Part shown: one piece after another, positions 1 through 8,809 of the stretch
Position numbering within the stretch: the stretch's first letter is position 1
Layout: each line of letters starts with the position of its first letter
From: Balneolales bacterium
GTDB lineage: Bacteria > Bacteroidota > Rhodothermia > Balneolales > Natronogracilivirgulaceae
Assembly (NCBI GenBank): GCA_007120385.1
Contig: SKNT01000027.1
Coordinates: 1 to 56,794, forward strand
Length of the DNA stretch: 56,794 nt
Direction of reading: 5' to 3'
Notes under the pieces: generated by a model
Databases searched by the model: none
Told to the model about the DNA's origin: nothing
The model's input: only the letters and a program-made list of their open reading frames with translations
Translations under genes and position numbers: made by a program

Positions 1-226
1 CATTAATAGTGATCCAGGCAAAACGGGTATTACGCAGATCATCAATGATGTTGGTGGTCCACCGGAATTCTTCTCCACCAATTTCAGTTACGTATTCAAA
101 AGTTTGTGAGTTCACTTTGTTCACCTCCCTGAGCGAGGACAGGAATTTCGGGAAATCCGTGGGAGAGCTCATCAACTCGTAAACTTTGGCTAGAGGCAGG
201 TCAACTTCGATTCTTTGATGCGCCAT
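1..226 (-). CDS. SRPBCC-family protein, 3' end beyond the window
   Basis: Reading the minus strand from an ATG at 226-224, an open frame runs without a stop off the left edge, giving about 75 residues. It begins MAHQRIEVDLPLAKVYELMS and continues with a proline/phenylalanine segment (SPTDFPKFL) and a WTTNIIDD segment. This is the usual start of polyketide cyclase/START-like (SRPBCC) proteins: a beta strand followed by 'PxxxVYELM' and 'FPxFL'. Such proteins have a hydrophobic cavity, but no ligand can be inferred here. The gene is divergent from the outer-membrane gene at 360, with 133 bases between them and no obvious ribosome-binding site. The C-terminal half is missing, so the family call rests on the N-terminal half only. 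Confidence 0.72.
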   Translation of the reverse strand, partial: MAHQRIEVDLPLAKVYELMSSPTDFPKFLSSLREVNKVNSQTFEYVTEIGGEEFRWTTNIIDDLRNTRFAWITIN

Positions 227-359
227 AATGTACTTGTATACTTCGGTAAAGTTGAATGGTTCGTGTGATTTGTGGCTGGTATCACCGTAGGATTGCACGC
301 AGGACTTTCCAGTTGTCGCACAATAAACTAAAAATAAGCATTTTTCGTAACATCAGCAA

Positions 360-1763
360 TTGAAAATTTACAGTTTAGTCGCTGTGCAAACCCAAAAACC
401 GAAACAGTTTTTTCCTTTTCTGCTTCTTCTGATGACGACAGCGGCCCTGTTGCTGCACCCTGCTCACGCGACTTCACGGCCTGCCCTCACAGGAGATTTC
501 CACCTCCTTTCCGGCATCACGCTCACATCTCCCCACCACCTCACACCCGGTGTGCAGCGCCTCACGGTAAACCTGGATCATAGATTTGACGCTGGACGTT
601 TTTTCGTGCGCAGCGATATCCGCAACCGCTTTGAAGCATCCTCCGATTCCCTGGAATGGACGCTGCCGGAAGCTTGGCTGGAGTTTTACTTTGAATCGGG
701 CGACCTCCGCATCGGCCGACAGATCCTGAAACCCGGTTTATCCCTGATTCAGTCGCCGCTGGACCGGATGCAACCCATGGATCTGAGAAGTTTCCTTCTG
801 GAACCGGAAGACGTCCTGAGGCGCGGCACCGTGGCCCTGGAATACTCCTGGTATTCCGGAGACAGCCGCATCCGAATAATCCTTACTCCCGTTTCCACAA
901 GAACGCTGATGCCCGACCCCGGCAGCCGCTGGTTTTTCCATCTGCCCGTCCCTGCCGGGATTCCGTTTCGCATTGAAAAACCGGACAACCGCCGGCGGGC
1001 CACTCATAAACCGCAGGCAGCACTGCTCTGGAACACCACAAACCCGGGCCGGTATGAACTTCAGGCAGGCCTGCTCTACTGGACCCCGTCCCGGCCGGCG
1101 TACCGCAAACAGGTACTGTTTCCGGATCTGGAGAACCCGCTGCAAACACCCGAGCTCCTGTTCACCGAATCTTACTTTTCAAGCTGGATACTCACCGGCG
1201 CCATCTCATGGGAGTTTTCGGATGCAGTCACTGCCACTGCCGAAGCCGCATGGTTTCATGACAGGGCTTTTGACCGGATCCCCGAAGCGCTGCTTCTGTT
1301 TGACTGGGACAATCCTGACCTGACCCGGATTCCCGGCATCATCCAGATACTTGCAGATGAAGAGGATGATTTCATCTCACGGCACAGCGTCTTCGAAACG
1401 TTGCTCGAGCTGCGTTACTCCGGCTCGCTGCTTACCCTGGGCGCACATTGGAGCACGCAGATCATCCAGAATCCGCATCCCGATGTGATTCAGGATGATA
1501 TTTTCCACCTTCTTGCCGCTACGGCGCGGCGGGATTTTTTCCGCCAGAGGCTCGCCAGTGGCCTCACCGTCGCCTTCCAGCCGAACGGGAACGATTACTG
1601 GATTCGAACCGAACATACTTATGACCTGATGGACAATGTTTCTCTTTCAGCAGGGGCACATTTTTTTGGCGGACCGGTTCCCGAACCGAACTATGGACAT
1701 GCAAGTTTCGGTTCCTATCGCAGCAACAGTCTGGTGCATGCCGGCATCCGCTACTTTTTCTGA
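360..1763 (+). CDS. Predicted outer-membrane beta-barrel protein (DUF1302-like)
   Basis: The protein has 467 residues. A signal peptide covers about residues 1-37: a basic start, then a run of F/L around 17-32, ending HPAHA. The rest alternates polar and aromatic residues as in a beta barrel and ends in Tyr-Phe-Phe, the terminal aromatic typical of BAM-inserted barrels. Residues about 117-165 (GRQILKPG, then PLDRMQPMDLR, then EPEDVLRRG) resemble the early conserved block of DUF1302 porins. The listed start is TTG at 360; a GTG at 384 in the same frame also leaves a full signal peptide, so the start is uncertain. It lies 74 bases upstream of an MMPL exporter. DUF1302-type barrels often sit beside MMPL exporters, which suggests joint work in export. 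The substrate is unknown. Confidence 0.7.
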   Translation: MKIYSLVAVQTQKPKQFFPFLLLLMTTAALLLHPAHATSRPALTGDFHLLSGITLTSPHHLTPGVQRLTVNLDHRFDAGRFFVRSDIRNRFEASSDSLEWTLPEAWLEFYFESGDLRIGRQILKPGLSLIQSPLDRMQPMDLRSFLLEPEDVLRRGTVALEYSWYSGDSRIRIILTPVSTRTLMPDPGSRWFFHLPVPAGIPFRIEKPDNRRRATHKPQAALLWNTTNPGRYELQAGLLYWTPSRPAYRKQVLFPDLENPLQTPELLFTESYFSSWILTGAISWEFSDAVTATAEAAWFHDRAFDRIPEALLLFDWDNPDLTRIPGIIQILADEEDDFISRHSVFETLLELRYSGSLLTLGAHWSTQIIQNPHPDVIQDDIFHLLAATARRDFFRQRLASGLTVAFQPNGNDYWIRTEHTYDLMDNVSLSAGAHFFGGPVPEPNYGHASFGSYRSNSLVHAGIRYFF

Positions 1764-1837
1764 TCCGTGCCGGCCGGATCTGGAGCCCGTGCCGTATCCC
1801 GAATCTTCAAACCGAACCACAAGCCGTATAACCGTCA

Positions 1838-4291
1838 TTGAAACAGCTGGAAAAAAAATATATTTCACCGGTCATCCGGTTTATTCTGTCCCGTCCCCGG
1901 ACATGGCTGGCAGTGGTGGCGGCTCTTGCACTTTTTGCCCTGATCCCGGCCTGGCACATCCAGGCGGATTTTAACCTGGAGGGCTTCTATCCGGATGATG
2001 CAGAAACCATTGTGGCATATCAACGAGTCGCAAGGGAATTCGGCAGGGATGACAACCTGGTGATCATTGCGTTCCGGCACGACTCTCTGTTCACTGTCCA
2101 ACATCTGCTGCGAATCCGGAAAATGGCCGAAGATCTTCAGGCACTGCCCTACCTTGAGGAGGTTCGCAGCATCTGGTCCATAAACGAATTTGTTACTGAA
2201 GACGGTGCCCTGAAAGCACGCCGGTACCTGAACGAGGAATATGTCACTTCCAGGCTGTCCGGGAATATGCTGCCCCCGGGAAGTGCACGGGAGGGCGGAC
2301 TTGACCGCATCCGCGACAGGATGCTGGACGATCCGTTTGTGCAAGGCACTTATCTTGGATCCGGAGGTACGGCTACGGCGCTCTATCTGCGCATCAGCGA
2401 TGATAAGAACACCTTCCCAAATCGCCGCGACCTGCTTTCGCGAATGGATGAAATTCTGGAGTCCTACCGAGCGGATTACCAGCTGAACATTTCGGGGTTG
2501 CCCTACTTCCGGACCCGCTACGTCGAAACCCTCAACAGGGAGATTTTACATTATGTCTCCCTGGCCTCCCTTCTTATCATAATTATTCTCTGGCTGCTTT
2601 TCCGCACCCTGCTAGGCGTAATTCTTCCGATCAGTATCGTCTGGTTGACCATACTGTTTGTAACGGCAATCCTTGTGCTTACCGGCGGCTTTTTCGAGAT
2701 TCTGAGCAGCACCATAGCCCCCATTCTGCTTTGCGTGGGTGTGGCCGACTCCGTGCACATGCTCTCAAAATATCAGGACCTGCGGCTGGATAACAGAACC
2801 AGGGAGCAATCTTTGCGACAGATGATCCTGATTCTTGGCACAGCCACACTTCTTACCAGTGTCACGACGGCCATTGGATTCCTTACGCTGATGACCAGCA
2901 ATGTCATGCCGATGCGTCGATTCGGTGTTTACACTGCCGCCGGGGTGCTGATCGCGTTTTTGATAACCATATTTGTCCTGCCATCCGTACTGAAACTTCT
3001 GCGAAACGCGACACCGGTGGAGGACAAAAGCCGCTATTTCTTCAGGAAGATCGGCTCCATCCTCTCCTCCACTCATCGCATGGCGCGCCTGCATCACCGC
3101 AAGGTCGTAATGATAACACTGCTGATCACCGTGGTATTCTCTCTTGGAATTTCGCAGCTCCGGATCAACAGCCGGGTATTTGATGACATTGGGGAGAACT
3201 CCGAGCTGATTCGCCAAAGCCGATTCATGGATAAACACCTCGCTCCGCAGTTTCCACTTGAGATCATCGTGGACACCGGTCGTGAGGACGGGGTGTACGA
3301 TCCGGATCTGCTGCAACGCATACAGCAGCTGCAAGACCATCTGATGACCTATGATGAGGTGGAGCAGAGCATATCCTTCGCAACCCTCATGTCCCGCATC
3401 GACCATATCATGCGGGGCAGTTCTGCCGGTACGCTTCCTGATTCCCGGCCACTCATTGCGCAGTACGACCTGCTGCTGGAAATGACAGGAGGAACCACCG
3501 CTGACGGCTTCAACGATTTCGACAACCGCCAGACACGCATCATAGCCAGAGCCTACGATGCCGGCTCGTACAGGATAAACCGGATGCGCAACGATCTTGA
3601 GTCGTTTCTCGATGATCTGTTCCCCGTAGAAACCGTACTGTTGACTGGTTCAACCATTCTTTCCGCTGATCTGACCGGCAATATCGTCAAAGCGCTGACC
3701 TGGAGCATTGGACTGGCATTTCTTTTCATATCGCTTGTCATGGCTCTTCTATTCCGGAATGCGAAGCTAGTGCTCATCTCGTTGCTGCCCAACCTTATTC
3801 CGCTGCTGGTTACCGCCGGTTTCATGGGTTTTGCCGGAATCGACATCCGTCCATCTACCGCAGTCATCTTTACCATTGCCTTTGGCATTGCCGTGGATGA
3901 CAGCATTCACTTCCTGGCCCGGTTCCGTATGGAAACATTGCGCGGTTTGCCTCTCGACACTGCTGTCAAAAACACCACCATACACACGGGAAGGGCCATA
4001 GTTCTGACAAGTTTGATCCTGCTTGTTGGTTTTGGCGTCCTGGGGACAAGCTCGTTCGAATCCAACATGCTTATGGGCCTTCTGACCTGCCTGACCATAA
4101 TAACAGCACTGGTTGCTGATCTGATCTTCCTCCCCGCTCTCATTTACTGGACGAACCCGAAAATCACTATCGGGGCAGCTTCTTCTCAAGATGATCAATT
4201 ATCGCCTGAAACGTCTCTTCGGGAGAACGCGACGAATCAAGTGCAACAATCCTTTGCTCGCGAGCGGCCAGGGCATCAAAACCTGCACTGA
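1838..4291 (+). CDS. MMPL/RND-family exporter
   Basis: This 817-residue protein has the duplicated RND layout: one N-terminal membrane helix (about 10-35), a periplasmic domain, a bundle of about six helices (230-400), a second helix near 418-435, a second periplasmic domain, then a second bundle (about 620-770). The motifs GVADSVHML (about 305) and AVDDSIHFL (about 687) are the matching acidic membrane motifs of MMPL/HpnN/Patched-type pumps, which use proton motive force. The listed start is TTG at 1838; no better ATG precedes the first helix. Residues after about 772 form a tail without recognisable domain, and its last 125 bases lie antisense to the end of tmk. No membrane-fusion partner is adjacent. 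Likely cargo is lipid or another hydrophobic molecule, by family only. Confidence 0.85.
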   Translation: MKQLEKKYISPVIRFILSRPRTWLAVVAALALFALIPAWHIQADFNLEGFYPDDAETIVAYQRVAREFGRDDNLVIIAFRHDSLFTVQHLLRIRKMAEDLQALPYLEEVRSIWSINEFVTEDGALKARRYLNEEYVTSRLSGNMLPPGSAREGGLDRIRDRMLDDPFVQGTYLGSGGTATALYLRISDDKNTFPNRRDLLSRMDEILESYRADYQLNISGLPYFRTRYVETLNREILHYVSLASLLIIIILWLLFRTLLGVILPISIVWLTILFVTAILVLTGGFFEILSSTIAPILLCVGVADSVHMLSKYQDLRLDNRTREQSLRQMILILGTATLLTSVTTAIGFLTLMTSNVMPMRRFGVYTAAGVLIAFLITIFVLPSVLKLLRNATPVEDKSRYFFRKIGSILSSTHRMARLHHRKVVMITLLITVVFSLGISQLRINSRVFDDIGENSELIRQSRFMDKHLAPQFPLEIIVDTGREDGVYDPDLLQRIQQLQDHLMTYDEVEQSISFATLMSRIDHIMRGSSAGTLPDSRPLIAQYDLLLEMTGGTTADGFNDFDNRQTRIIARAYDAGSYRINRMRNDLESFLDDLFPVETVLLTGSTILSADLTGNIVKALTWSIGLAFLFISLVMALLFRNAKLVLISLLPNLIPLLVTAGFMGFAGIDIRPSTAVIFTIAFGIAVDDSIHFLARFRMETLRGLPLDTAVKNTTIHTGRAIVLTSLILLVGFGVLGTSSFESNMLMGLLTCLTIITALVADLIFLPALIYWTNPKITIGAASSQDDQLSPETSLRENATNQVQQSFARERPGHQNLH

Positions 4292-4778
4292 CACGCTGGA
4301 AAAAAGCAGGTCCTGCGCGTTCCATGCGGTCTTCCTCGCGGACTTCAAGTCGGCGCCTGTAAGCCATTTCAGGATCTATTTTCAGGTAAATTGTAAGATC
4401 TGGTTCCAGATTTTGTGTAGCCAGTGCATTCAGACGCTCAATGTCGGGAACGGGTATGACCTGCCGGCCATATCCCTGATATGCCGTGGTTGAGTCATAG
4501 AAGCGGTCAAGGATAACGATAGCTCCTTTCTCCAGAAGCGGCCGTATACTGGTTGCAACAAGCTGTGCGCGGGCAGCAGAAAACAGCAGCGACTCGGCCA
4601 GCGGATGGATGTCATCTTTGCTGTTCAGCAGGATGTCGCGAATCTTCTCGGAAACCGGAGTACCTCCCGGTTCGCGAAATACATGCACATCGTATCCCTT
4701 TTCTGTCAAATAGGATTTGACCTTTTCAATATGCGTGGATTTACCGCATCCATCAATACCTTCAAAAGAAATTAGCAC
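4167..4778 (-). CDS. tmk: Thymidylate kinase
   Basis: The enzyme phosphorylates dTMP to dTDP with ATP. The 203-residue product has the P-loop EGIDGCGKST near residues 6-15, the dTMP-binding 'FREPGGTPVSEKIRD' block near 35-49, the DRF motif 'ILDRFYDSTTAYQGYGR' near 90-107, and a lid region with YRRRLEVREEDRME. Length fits the family (about 205-215). The start is GTG (4778-4776), directly before the conserved LISFEGIDG. It converges on the RND gene and the two coding regions overlap by 125 bases. The nearest upstream gene is the PspC-domain gene, 45 bases away, so co-transcription is possible. No missing residue was seen. Confidence 0.96.
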   Translation of the reverse strand: MLISFEGIDGCGKSTHIEKVKSYLTEKGYDVHVFREPGGTPVSEKIRDILLNSKDDIHPLAESLLFSAARAQLVATSIRPLLEKGAIVILDRFYDSTTAYQGYGRQVIPVPDIERLNALATQNLEPDLTIYLKIDPEMAYRRRLEVREEDRMERAGPAFFQRVSAGFDALAAREQRIVALDSSRSPEETFQAIIDHLEKKLPR

Positions 4779-4823
4779 AAGCTTTTACGGCTGGTTTGCA
4801 GAAATTGGCAGACTGGTGCCGGA

Positions 4824-5579
4824 CTACAGCAGGCTGTGTTGCGGTTTTTTCGGCAGGAGCACAGCCAACAGCACGTAAATTACTAAACTGAATCCATAAC
4901 TTAAAAAAGCCAGTGCAAAAAGCGCCCGGACAATGGTTGGATCCATTTCAAGCCGCTCGGCAATGCCTCCGCAAACTCCAAAAAGCATTTTTTCCTCACG
5001 GGACCGGTACCATTTACGGTGCATCTCGTAACCATACGGGTCATCGTGATGGTCCCCGGAGGCGTATTCTTCCGAGGATTTGCCGGCCGATGCGGACTTT
5101 GTCCCCTTTTTTCCTTTTCCGGAAGCGGTTTTCTTTTCCTCAGCACTCCTCTTTTTCTGTGAGGTGTCCGTTTCCTCACCTTCTCCGGAAGCCGCATGCG
5201 CGTAGGCATCCGTATCCGCGAAAGCCGACTCCTCCTCTTTCAATCTCCATCCGGCTGACATGTCTCTCCTTCGTACAGATCGTGCCCGGGTGAGCAATCC
5301 AAGCCCGATAACAAGAACAAGTACAGCCCCCGTAAGGGGAATTGCCCGAAATATGGAGGTCAGGTCCGGACCAATAGGCAGGAAATAGCGCTGCAGGATA
5401 AATAGCATGACCAGCAGCAGGATAATCAGGCCGGCACCTCTGGCAAGTTTTCCCCGTTTGCCTCCATCACCGACTTCGTTTTCGTAATCGAACCGCTTCT
5501 GCTCGAATTCATCGTCAGGCATGTGGAATGCCGGATCCAGATGGTTGTGCAAATGCCCTGAGCTGTATGTTGATTTCAT
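4824..5579 (-). CDS. PspC-domain membrane protein with charged linker
   Basis: I place the start at the ATG 5579-5577 (MKSTYSSGHLHN), preceded by a short AAGG-like site; a longer frame to 5714 has no convincing start. The product is about 251 residues. After a hydrophilic N-terminus come two membrane helices (about residues 50-70 and 80-100). A linker of about 90 residues rich in Lys, Ser, Glu and Gly follows. The C-terminal PspC domain (about 190-245) carries the conserved 'FGVCGGIAERLEMDPTIVRALF' pattern and a last helix. PspC domains sense or transmit envelope stress in the phage-shock response. No pspA or other psp gene is nearby. The role here is inferred only from the domain. Confidence 0.85.
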   Translation of the reverse strand: MKSTYSSGHLHNHLDPAFHMPDDEFEQKRFDYENEVGDGGKRGKLARGAGLIILLLVMLFILQRYFLPIGPDLTSIFRAIPLTGAVLVLVIGLGLLTRARSVRRRDMSAGWRLKEEESAFADTDAYAHAASGEGEETDTSQKKRSAEEKKTASGKGKKGTKSASAGKSSEEYASGDHHDDPYGYEMHRKWYRSREEKMLFGVCGGIAERLEMDPTIVRALFALAFLSYGFSLVIYVLLAVLLPKKPQHSLL

Positions 5580-5636
5580 CGTGTGGCCTTGTTGAAATAC
5601 GTGGTTTCTTCGGTTTTTAACCGGGTGTCGGAAAAC

Positions 5637-5660
5637 AGGGATTGTCGTAATCCCATCCCT
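5637..5660 (-). terminator. Possible weak terminator after the 5-FCL gene
   Basis: On the minus strand, GGGAT and ATCCC arms (5654-5650 and 5642-5638) enclose a 7-base loop. They are followed by TG and a short T run (complement of the A run at 5632-5635). The stem is only 5 bp, so termination strength is doubtful. It sits between the 5-formyl-THF cyclo-ligase stop and the pspC start. Confidence 0.3.
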
Positions 5661-5743
5661 TACGCAGGCATACGATCTGGAACTACATTTGTTTCCATTT
5701 TGGGGAAAGCCCATTGCACCCGCACGTTTCTGTACAGGAGATG

Positions 5744-6313
5744 TCAGGTTTTGCAGGAAAGGATCCCGTTCTCGGTTGCCAGAAAATCGACCGGAACATC
5801 ATGGTCCTCTGCAGGAAGCCGGTTATGCACTAACCGTTCGGGAACCAGCATGACTTTAACAGCCCGTGCAGCGGAAACAAGAAAACGGTCGTAATAACCC
5901 TTGCCATATCCAATGCGATTGCCCTCCCGGTCAGCGGCAAGACCGGGGACCAGGATCAGATCGATATCTGCAACCGCCACTTCTTCCCGGCCTGCCGGTA
6001 CCGGTATACCCCAGGGACCCGGCACAAGATGAGCCGGATCGTGTACCCTGACATGCTTCATCCCGCCTTCACTGTCAGTCACCTTTGGCAGCGCAAGTAC
6101 TTTTCCCGAGGAGACTGCATCACTCAGAATTCTTTCGGTTGGGATCTCTCCCTTTTCGATGACGCCGAAAAAGCAGTGAACACATCGCGCTTCAAGATAC
6201 CATCCGGCACCCAGCACATGACCTGCGATAAGCCCGCCTAGCCGTTCCAGTTCTCCCGAACCCATTTGGCTTCGAATGGCAAGTGCCTGCTTTCTGATAT
6301 CCTGGCGATTCAT
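5744..6313 (-). CDS. 5-formyltetrahydrofolate cyclo-ligase
   Basis: This enzyme converts 5-formyl-THF to 5,10-methenyl-THF using ATP, returning a storage folate to the one-carbon pool. With the start at ATG 6313-6311 (MNRQDIRKQALAIRSQM) the product has 189 residues, normal for the family; a longer frame to 6412 would run into bshC. Diagnostic features are the N-terminal R-K-x-A helix, 'GIPVPAG' near the middle, and the C-terminal 'LILVPGLAADREGNRIGYGK' block followed by GYYDRFL. It lies 23 bases downstream of bshC and is probably in the same transcript. Folate genes folA and thyA are elsewhere in this window. Confidence 0.93.
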   Translation of the reverse strand: MNRQDIRKQALAIRSQMGSGELERLGGLIAGHVLGAGWYLEARCVHCFFGVIEKGEIPTERILSDAVSSGKVLALPKVTDSEGGMKHVRVHDPAHLVPGPWGIPVPAGREEVAVADIDLILVPGLAADREGNRIGYGKGYYDRFLVSAARAVKVMLVPERLVHNRLPAEDHDVPVDFLATENGILSCKT

Positions 6314-6336
6314 TGCGACTGCCGCCTCCCCGGTCG

Positions 6337-7980
6337 TTAGAAACGGATTACCAAATGCCTGTCGAACAGTTTCGGCTCTTCTTCCTCCAGTTCTGCAAGA
6401 AGCCGGTCCCACAGATCCATGCCGAATTTGTTCATATAATATATGAAGGAGATCTCCCTCTCCTGGAGTCTGTCATGCGGGAAAAGGGCATGCTTGGCCT
6501 TCCGGAGACGATTGACCTGCACCTCCTCTTTCTGACGGAGGCCATTTACCACCTTCTTTCTGAGCTTGTCAATGGATTTGGCGTACTCCCTGGTAATTGC
6601 CCTGGCATGTTTCTGCAAGCCTGGTTCATCAATTCCGATTTGGTCTATCATTTCACTGGTAAGCGCATCCACCCGGCTTGTCCATGTTTCAAAATGGCCG
6701 TCCAGTTCGGGATTTCCATGGGTGCGAAGATAGTGCTGCTCCAGATCCTCGAGCCGCTTGCAGTAATCCGCAAACTCGAAGGGAAGCTCATCCAGGATAC
6801 GCTGCACCGACGGCTCGGCCAAAGTGGCGGACAGGCGCGCCGAAATCAGGGGCATTTCCATCCCGAAGAGTTCATAAACCGGTTTCATCTGGCCATAGTA
6901 GGCTATCTCTGCGGGTCCGCCGATGTAGGCGGCATTGGGCAGCAGGCTGTCCTGTATCAGGGGACGCAGAAAAACATTGGGCGAGAACCTCTCCGGCTGC
7001 CTTTCAAGCTGTTCCAAAAGCTCGTCTGTAGAAAGCGAGAGGCCGGAATCCGTCTGCCATATCCCGTTTTCATGCTTCAGCCTCACTCTTCCGTGCTCGT
7101 CGTCGTGCCAGAACAGCAAACTGTCCGCGATTTGCACCTGCTGGTGGTACCGATCTCCGAGCTGCTCGCTTTGCCTGACAAGCGCATCCCTTATTTCATC
7201 AGCTTTAACCACAGCCTTGCGGATACATCCCGAGACATGTTTTTTTGCAACGGGTTCATTGCTTCCGGCAAATATGAGACCATGGCGGGAGAAAAGCCGG
7301 GACAGCAGGACCCCGAACGCCTCGCGATAACTGCGGCCGGGTGCGTAGGCCTCATCCAGCAATGCGGTCACCTGGGAATGGAAATCCGTGGGTTGCAGCG
7401 ACTCGTAAACGTCGGAGCGAAATTTTTCGAAAGCATCATCCACCCGGATGGTTCCGGCCGCATGCCGGGCGCAGGTTTCACAGGGCAGTGTTATCTGCCT
7501 TACGGCATCACGTCCGGGCACGGACACAACCGCAATCTCATCAAAGTCATGGTCTTCGTCGGCGAGCCAGAAGACAGGGATCACCTTCTTTCCGGTATCA
7601 CGAGTCAGCGAGCGGGCCAGGTGAATGGCCGAGATCGTTTTGAAAACGGTGTACAGAGGGCCACCGAAAATACTAAGCTGCTGTCCGGTGGTTATGGTTA
7701 CCGTATCCTCATGGGCGAGAAGCGTGGCAAGTTCGTCAACGGTTTGTTCCTGCAGGAACGGTTTGTTGAATTCAGCCACGATCCGCGCCGCTTCTTTGAG
7801 GTCACCGTGCCCTTTAAAGGACTCTACGGCCTGTTTCAGGGCATCATATGTGTGCTGATGGGCATAGAAGCCGGAAAGGGTGTCGCTGTTCCCGATGTAA
7901 TCACAGAACAGTTTGGATAATGGCAGATTGCGGAAATCCAGCGATTCGATATCCAATTTCTTTTTCTTTGTGGATGTCAT
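6337..7980 (-). CDS. bshC: Bacillithiol biosynthesis cysteine-adding enzyme BshC
   Basis: BshC adds cysteine to glucosaminyl-malate in the last step of bacillithiol synthesis. The 547-residue product matches the family length (about 540). Recognisable blocks are TGQQLSIFGGPLYTVFKT (about 97-114), the 'VFWLADEDHDFDEI' segment (about 135-148), and 'AAYIGGPAEIAYYGQ' in the centre. A charged coiled coil follows (about 430-500, rich in R, K, L and E). The ATG at 7980-7978 overlaps the stop of the upstream nuclease-domain gene by 4 nt (ATGA), suggesting coupled translation. bshA and bshB are not in the window. Bacillithiol enzymes are typical of Firmicutes and of the Bacteroidota/Balneolota group. 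Confidence 0.94.
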   Translation of the reverse strand: MTSTKKKKLDIESLDFRNLPLSKLFCDYIGNSDTLSGFYAHQHTYDALKQAVESFKGHGDLKEAARIVAEFNKPFLQEQTVDELATLLAHEDTVTITTGQQLSIFGGPLYTVFKTISAIHLARSLTRDTGKKVIPVFWLADEDHDFDEIAVVSVPGRDAVRQITLPCETCARHAAGTIRVDDAFEKFRSDVYESLQPTDFHSQVTALLDEAYAPGRSYREAFGVLLSRLFSRHGLIFAGSNEPVAKKHVSGCIRKAVVKADEIRDALVRQSEQLGDRYHQQVQIADSLLFWHDDEHGRVRLKHENGIWQTDSGLSLSTDELLEQLERQPERFSPNVFLRPLIQDSLLPNAAYIGGPAEIAYYGQMKPVYELFGMEMPLISARLSATLAEPSVQRILDELPFEFADYCKRLEDLEQHYLRTHGNPELDGHFETWTSRVDALTSEMIDQIGIDEPGLQKHARAITREYAKSIDKLRKKVVNGLRQKEEVQVNRLRKAKHALFPHDRLQEREISFIYYMNKFGMDLWDRLLAELEEEEPKLFDRHLVIRF

Positions 7981-8585
7981 CCCTTCAGGCGGTTCAGCTC
8001 GTCCCGTATTTTGGCCGCCTTTTCGTAATCCTCTTCGGCAATGGCTGCCGTCAGGTTTTTTTCCAGCATGCGGATCCGGCTTTCCCTGCTTGTTGTGGAT
8101 GACGGTTCCTCTGGTACTTCGGATTCCCCCGGCGGCTCTGTCATGGATGGTCCCTCCTCCTGCTCCTCCATCTGGGGATCTGTCTCAATGCCGGCTTCCT
8201 CCACGATGTGGTCCGAAACAAAAATGGGTGCATTGAATCGAATAGCCAGGGCAATGGCATCGCTGGGCCGGGAGTCCTGGGTCAGGGTTTCCCCGTTATT
8301 CTCATAAATGATCTGCGCATAAAAAGTGCCTTCCCTGAGATCATTTATGTAGATCTCCTTTACAAAAGTATTGAAGCTCTGGATGATGTTACGCATCAGA
8401 TCATGCGTCATGGGCCTTGGGGGCTTGATGTTCTCAAGCTCCAGGGCGATGGCCTGGGCCTCAAATGTTCCGATTATGATGGGAAGCCTGCGCTTGCCAT
8501 CGGTTTCATTCAAAATGAGTGCATAAGCTCCGCCGCTGCTGGGACTGGTGGAAAGCCCCAGTATGTCCATCTGAATCTTGTTCAA
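7977..8585 (-). CDS. Bifunctional nuclease (BFN/DUF151) domain protein with UVR motif
   Basis: This protein has 202 residues. Residues 1-130 form a BFN domain: MDILGLSTSPSSGGAYALIL, then RLPIIIGTFEAQAIALELE, then RPSDAIALAIRFNAPIFV. BFN proteins have been reported to have both RNase and DNase activity in plants and a structurally related thermophile protein; activity here is inferred. An acidic, Pro/Glu-rich linker (about 130-165) leads to a C-terminal UVR motif (about 168-200, YEKAAKIRDELNRLK), the helix pair found in UvrB/UvrC and McsA-like proteins. The start is TTG at 8585-8583, which preserves the conserved MNKIQxDILGLS beginning; an ATG at 8570 would cut it. It is the first gene of the leftward unit that includes bshC. 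Confidence 0.88.
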   Translation of the reverse strand: MNKIQMDILGLSTSPSSGGAYALILNETDGKRRLPIIIGTFEAQAIALELENIKPPRPMTHDLMRNIIQSFNTFVKEIYINDLREGTFYAQIIYENNGETLTQDSRPSDAIALAIRFNAPIFVSDHIVEEAGIETDPQMEEQEEGPSMTEPPGESEVPEEPSSTTSRESRIRMLEKNLTAAIAEEDYEKAAKIRDELNRLKG

Positions 8586-8809
8586 AACCGCTCAGAATTA
8601 ATAAGTTAATAAATTGGTTGGTACGTGACTTCTACTCTTTATTGCCATCAATGATAACGATTATATCATAACTGGTCTTATATTAAAGCAAGGTAACGAT
8701 TTTTCACACTCTCTTAAACAGTCAAAACCATCTCAGCGTTGCCTGTGAAGGCAAATTGGTGCAGAAAAGCACTTTTTTTGAAAAGACCCCGGCATATTGT
8801 CTGTTTTGA

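Noticed and set aside
5580-5743. 6S RNA next to the 5-formyl-THF cyclo-ligase gene
   Set aside because: In proteobacteria 6S RNA neighbours this gene, but here the 164-base gap shows no long closing stem with a central open bubble, only a weak hairpin.
6313-7920. 535-residue open frame on the plus strand opposite bshC
   Set aside because: It is the complement of a clear, full-length BshC. Its translation shows no domain and is rich in residues expected from antisense reading of a GC-biased gene.
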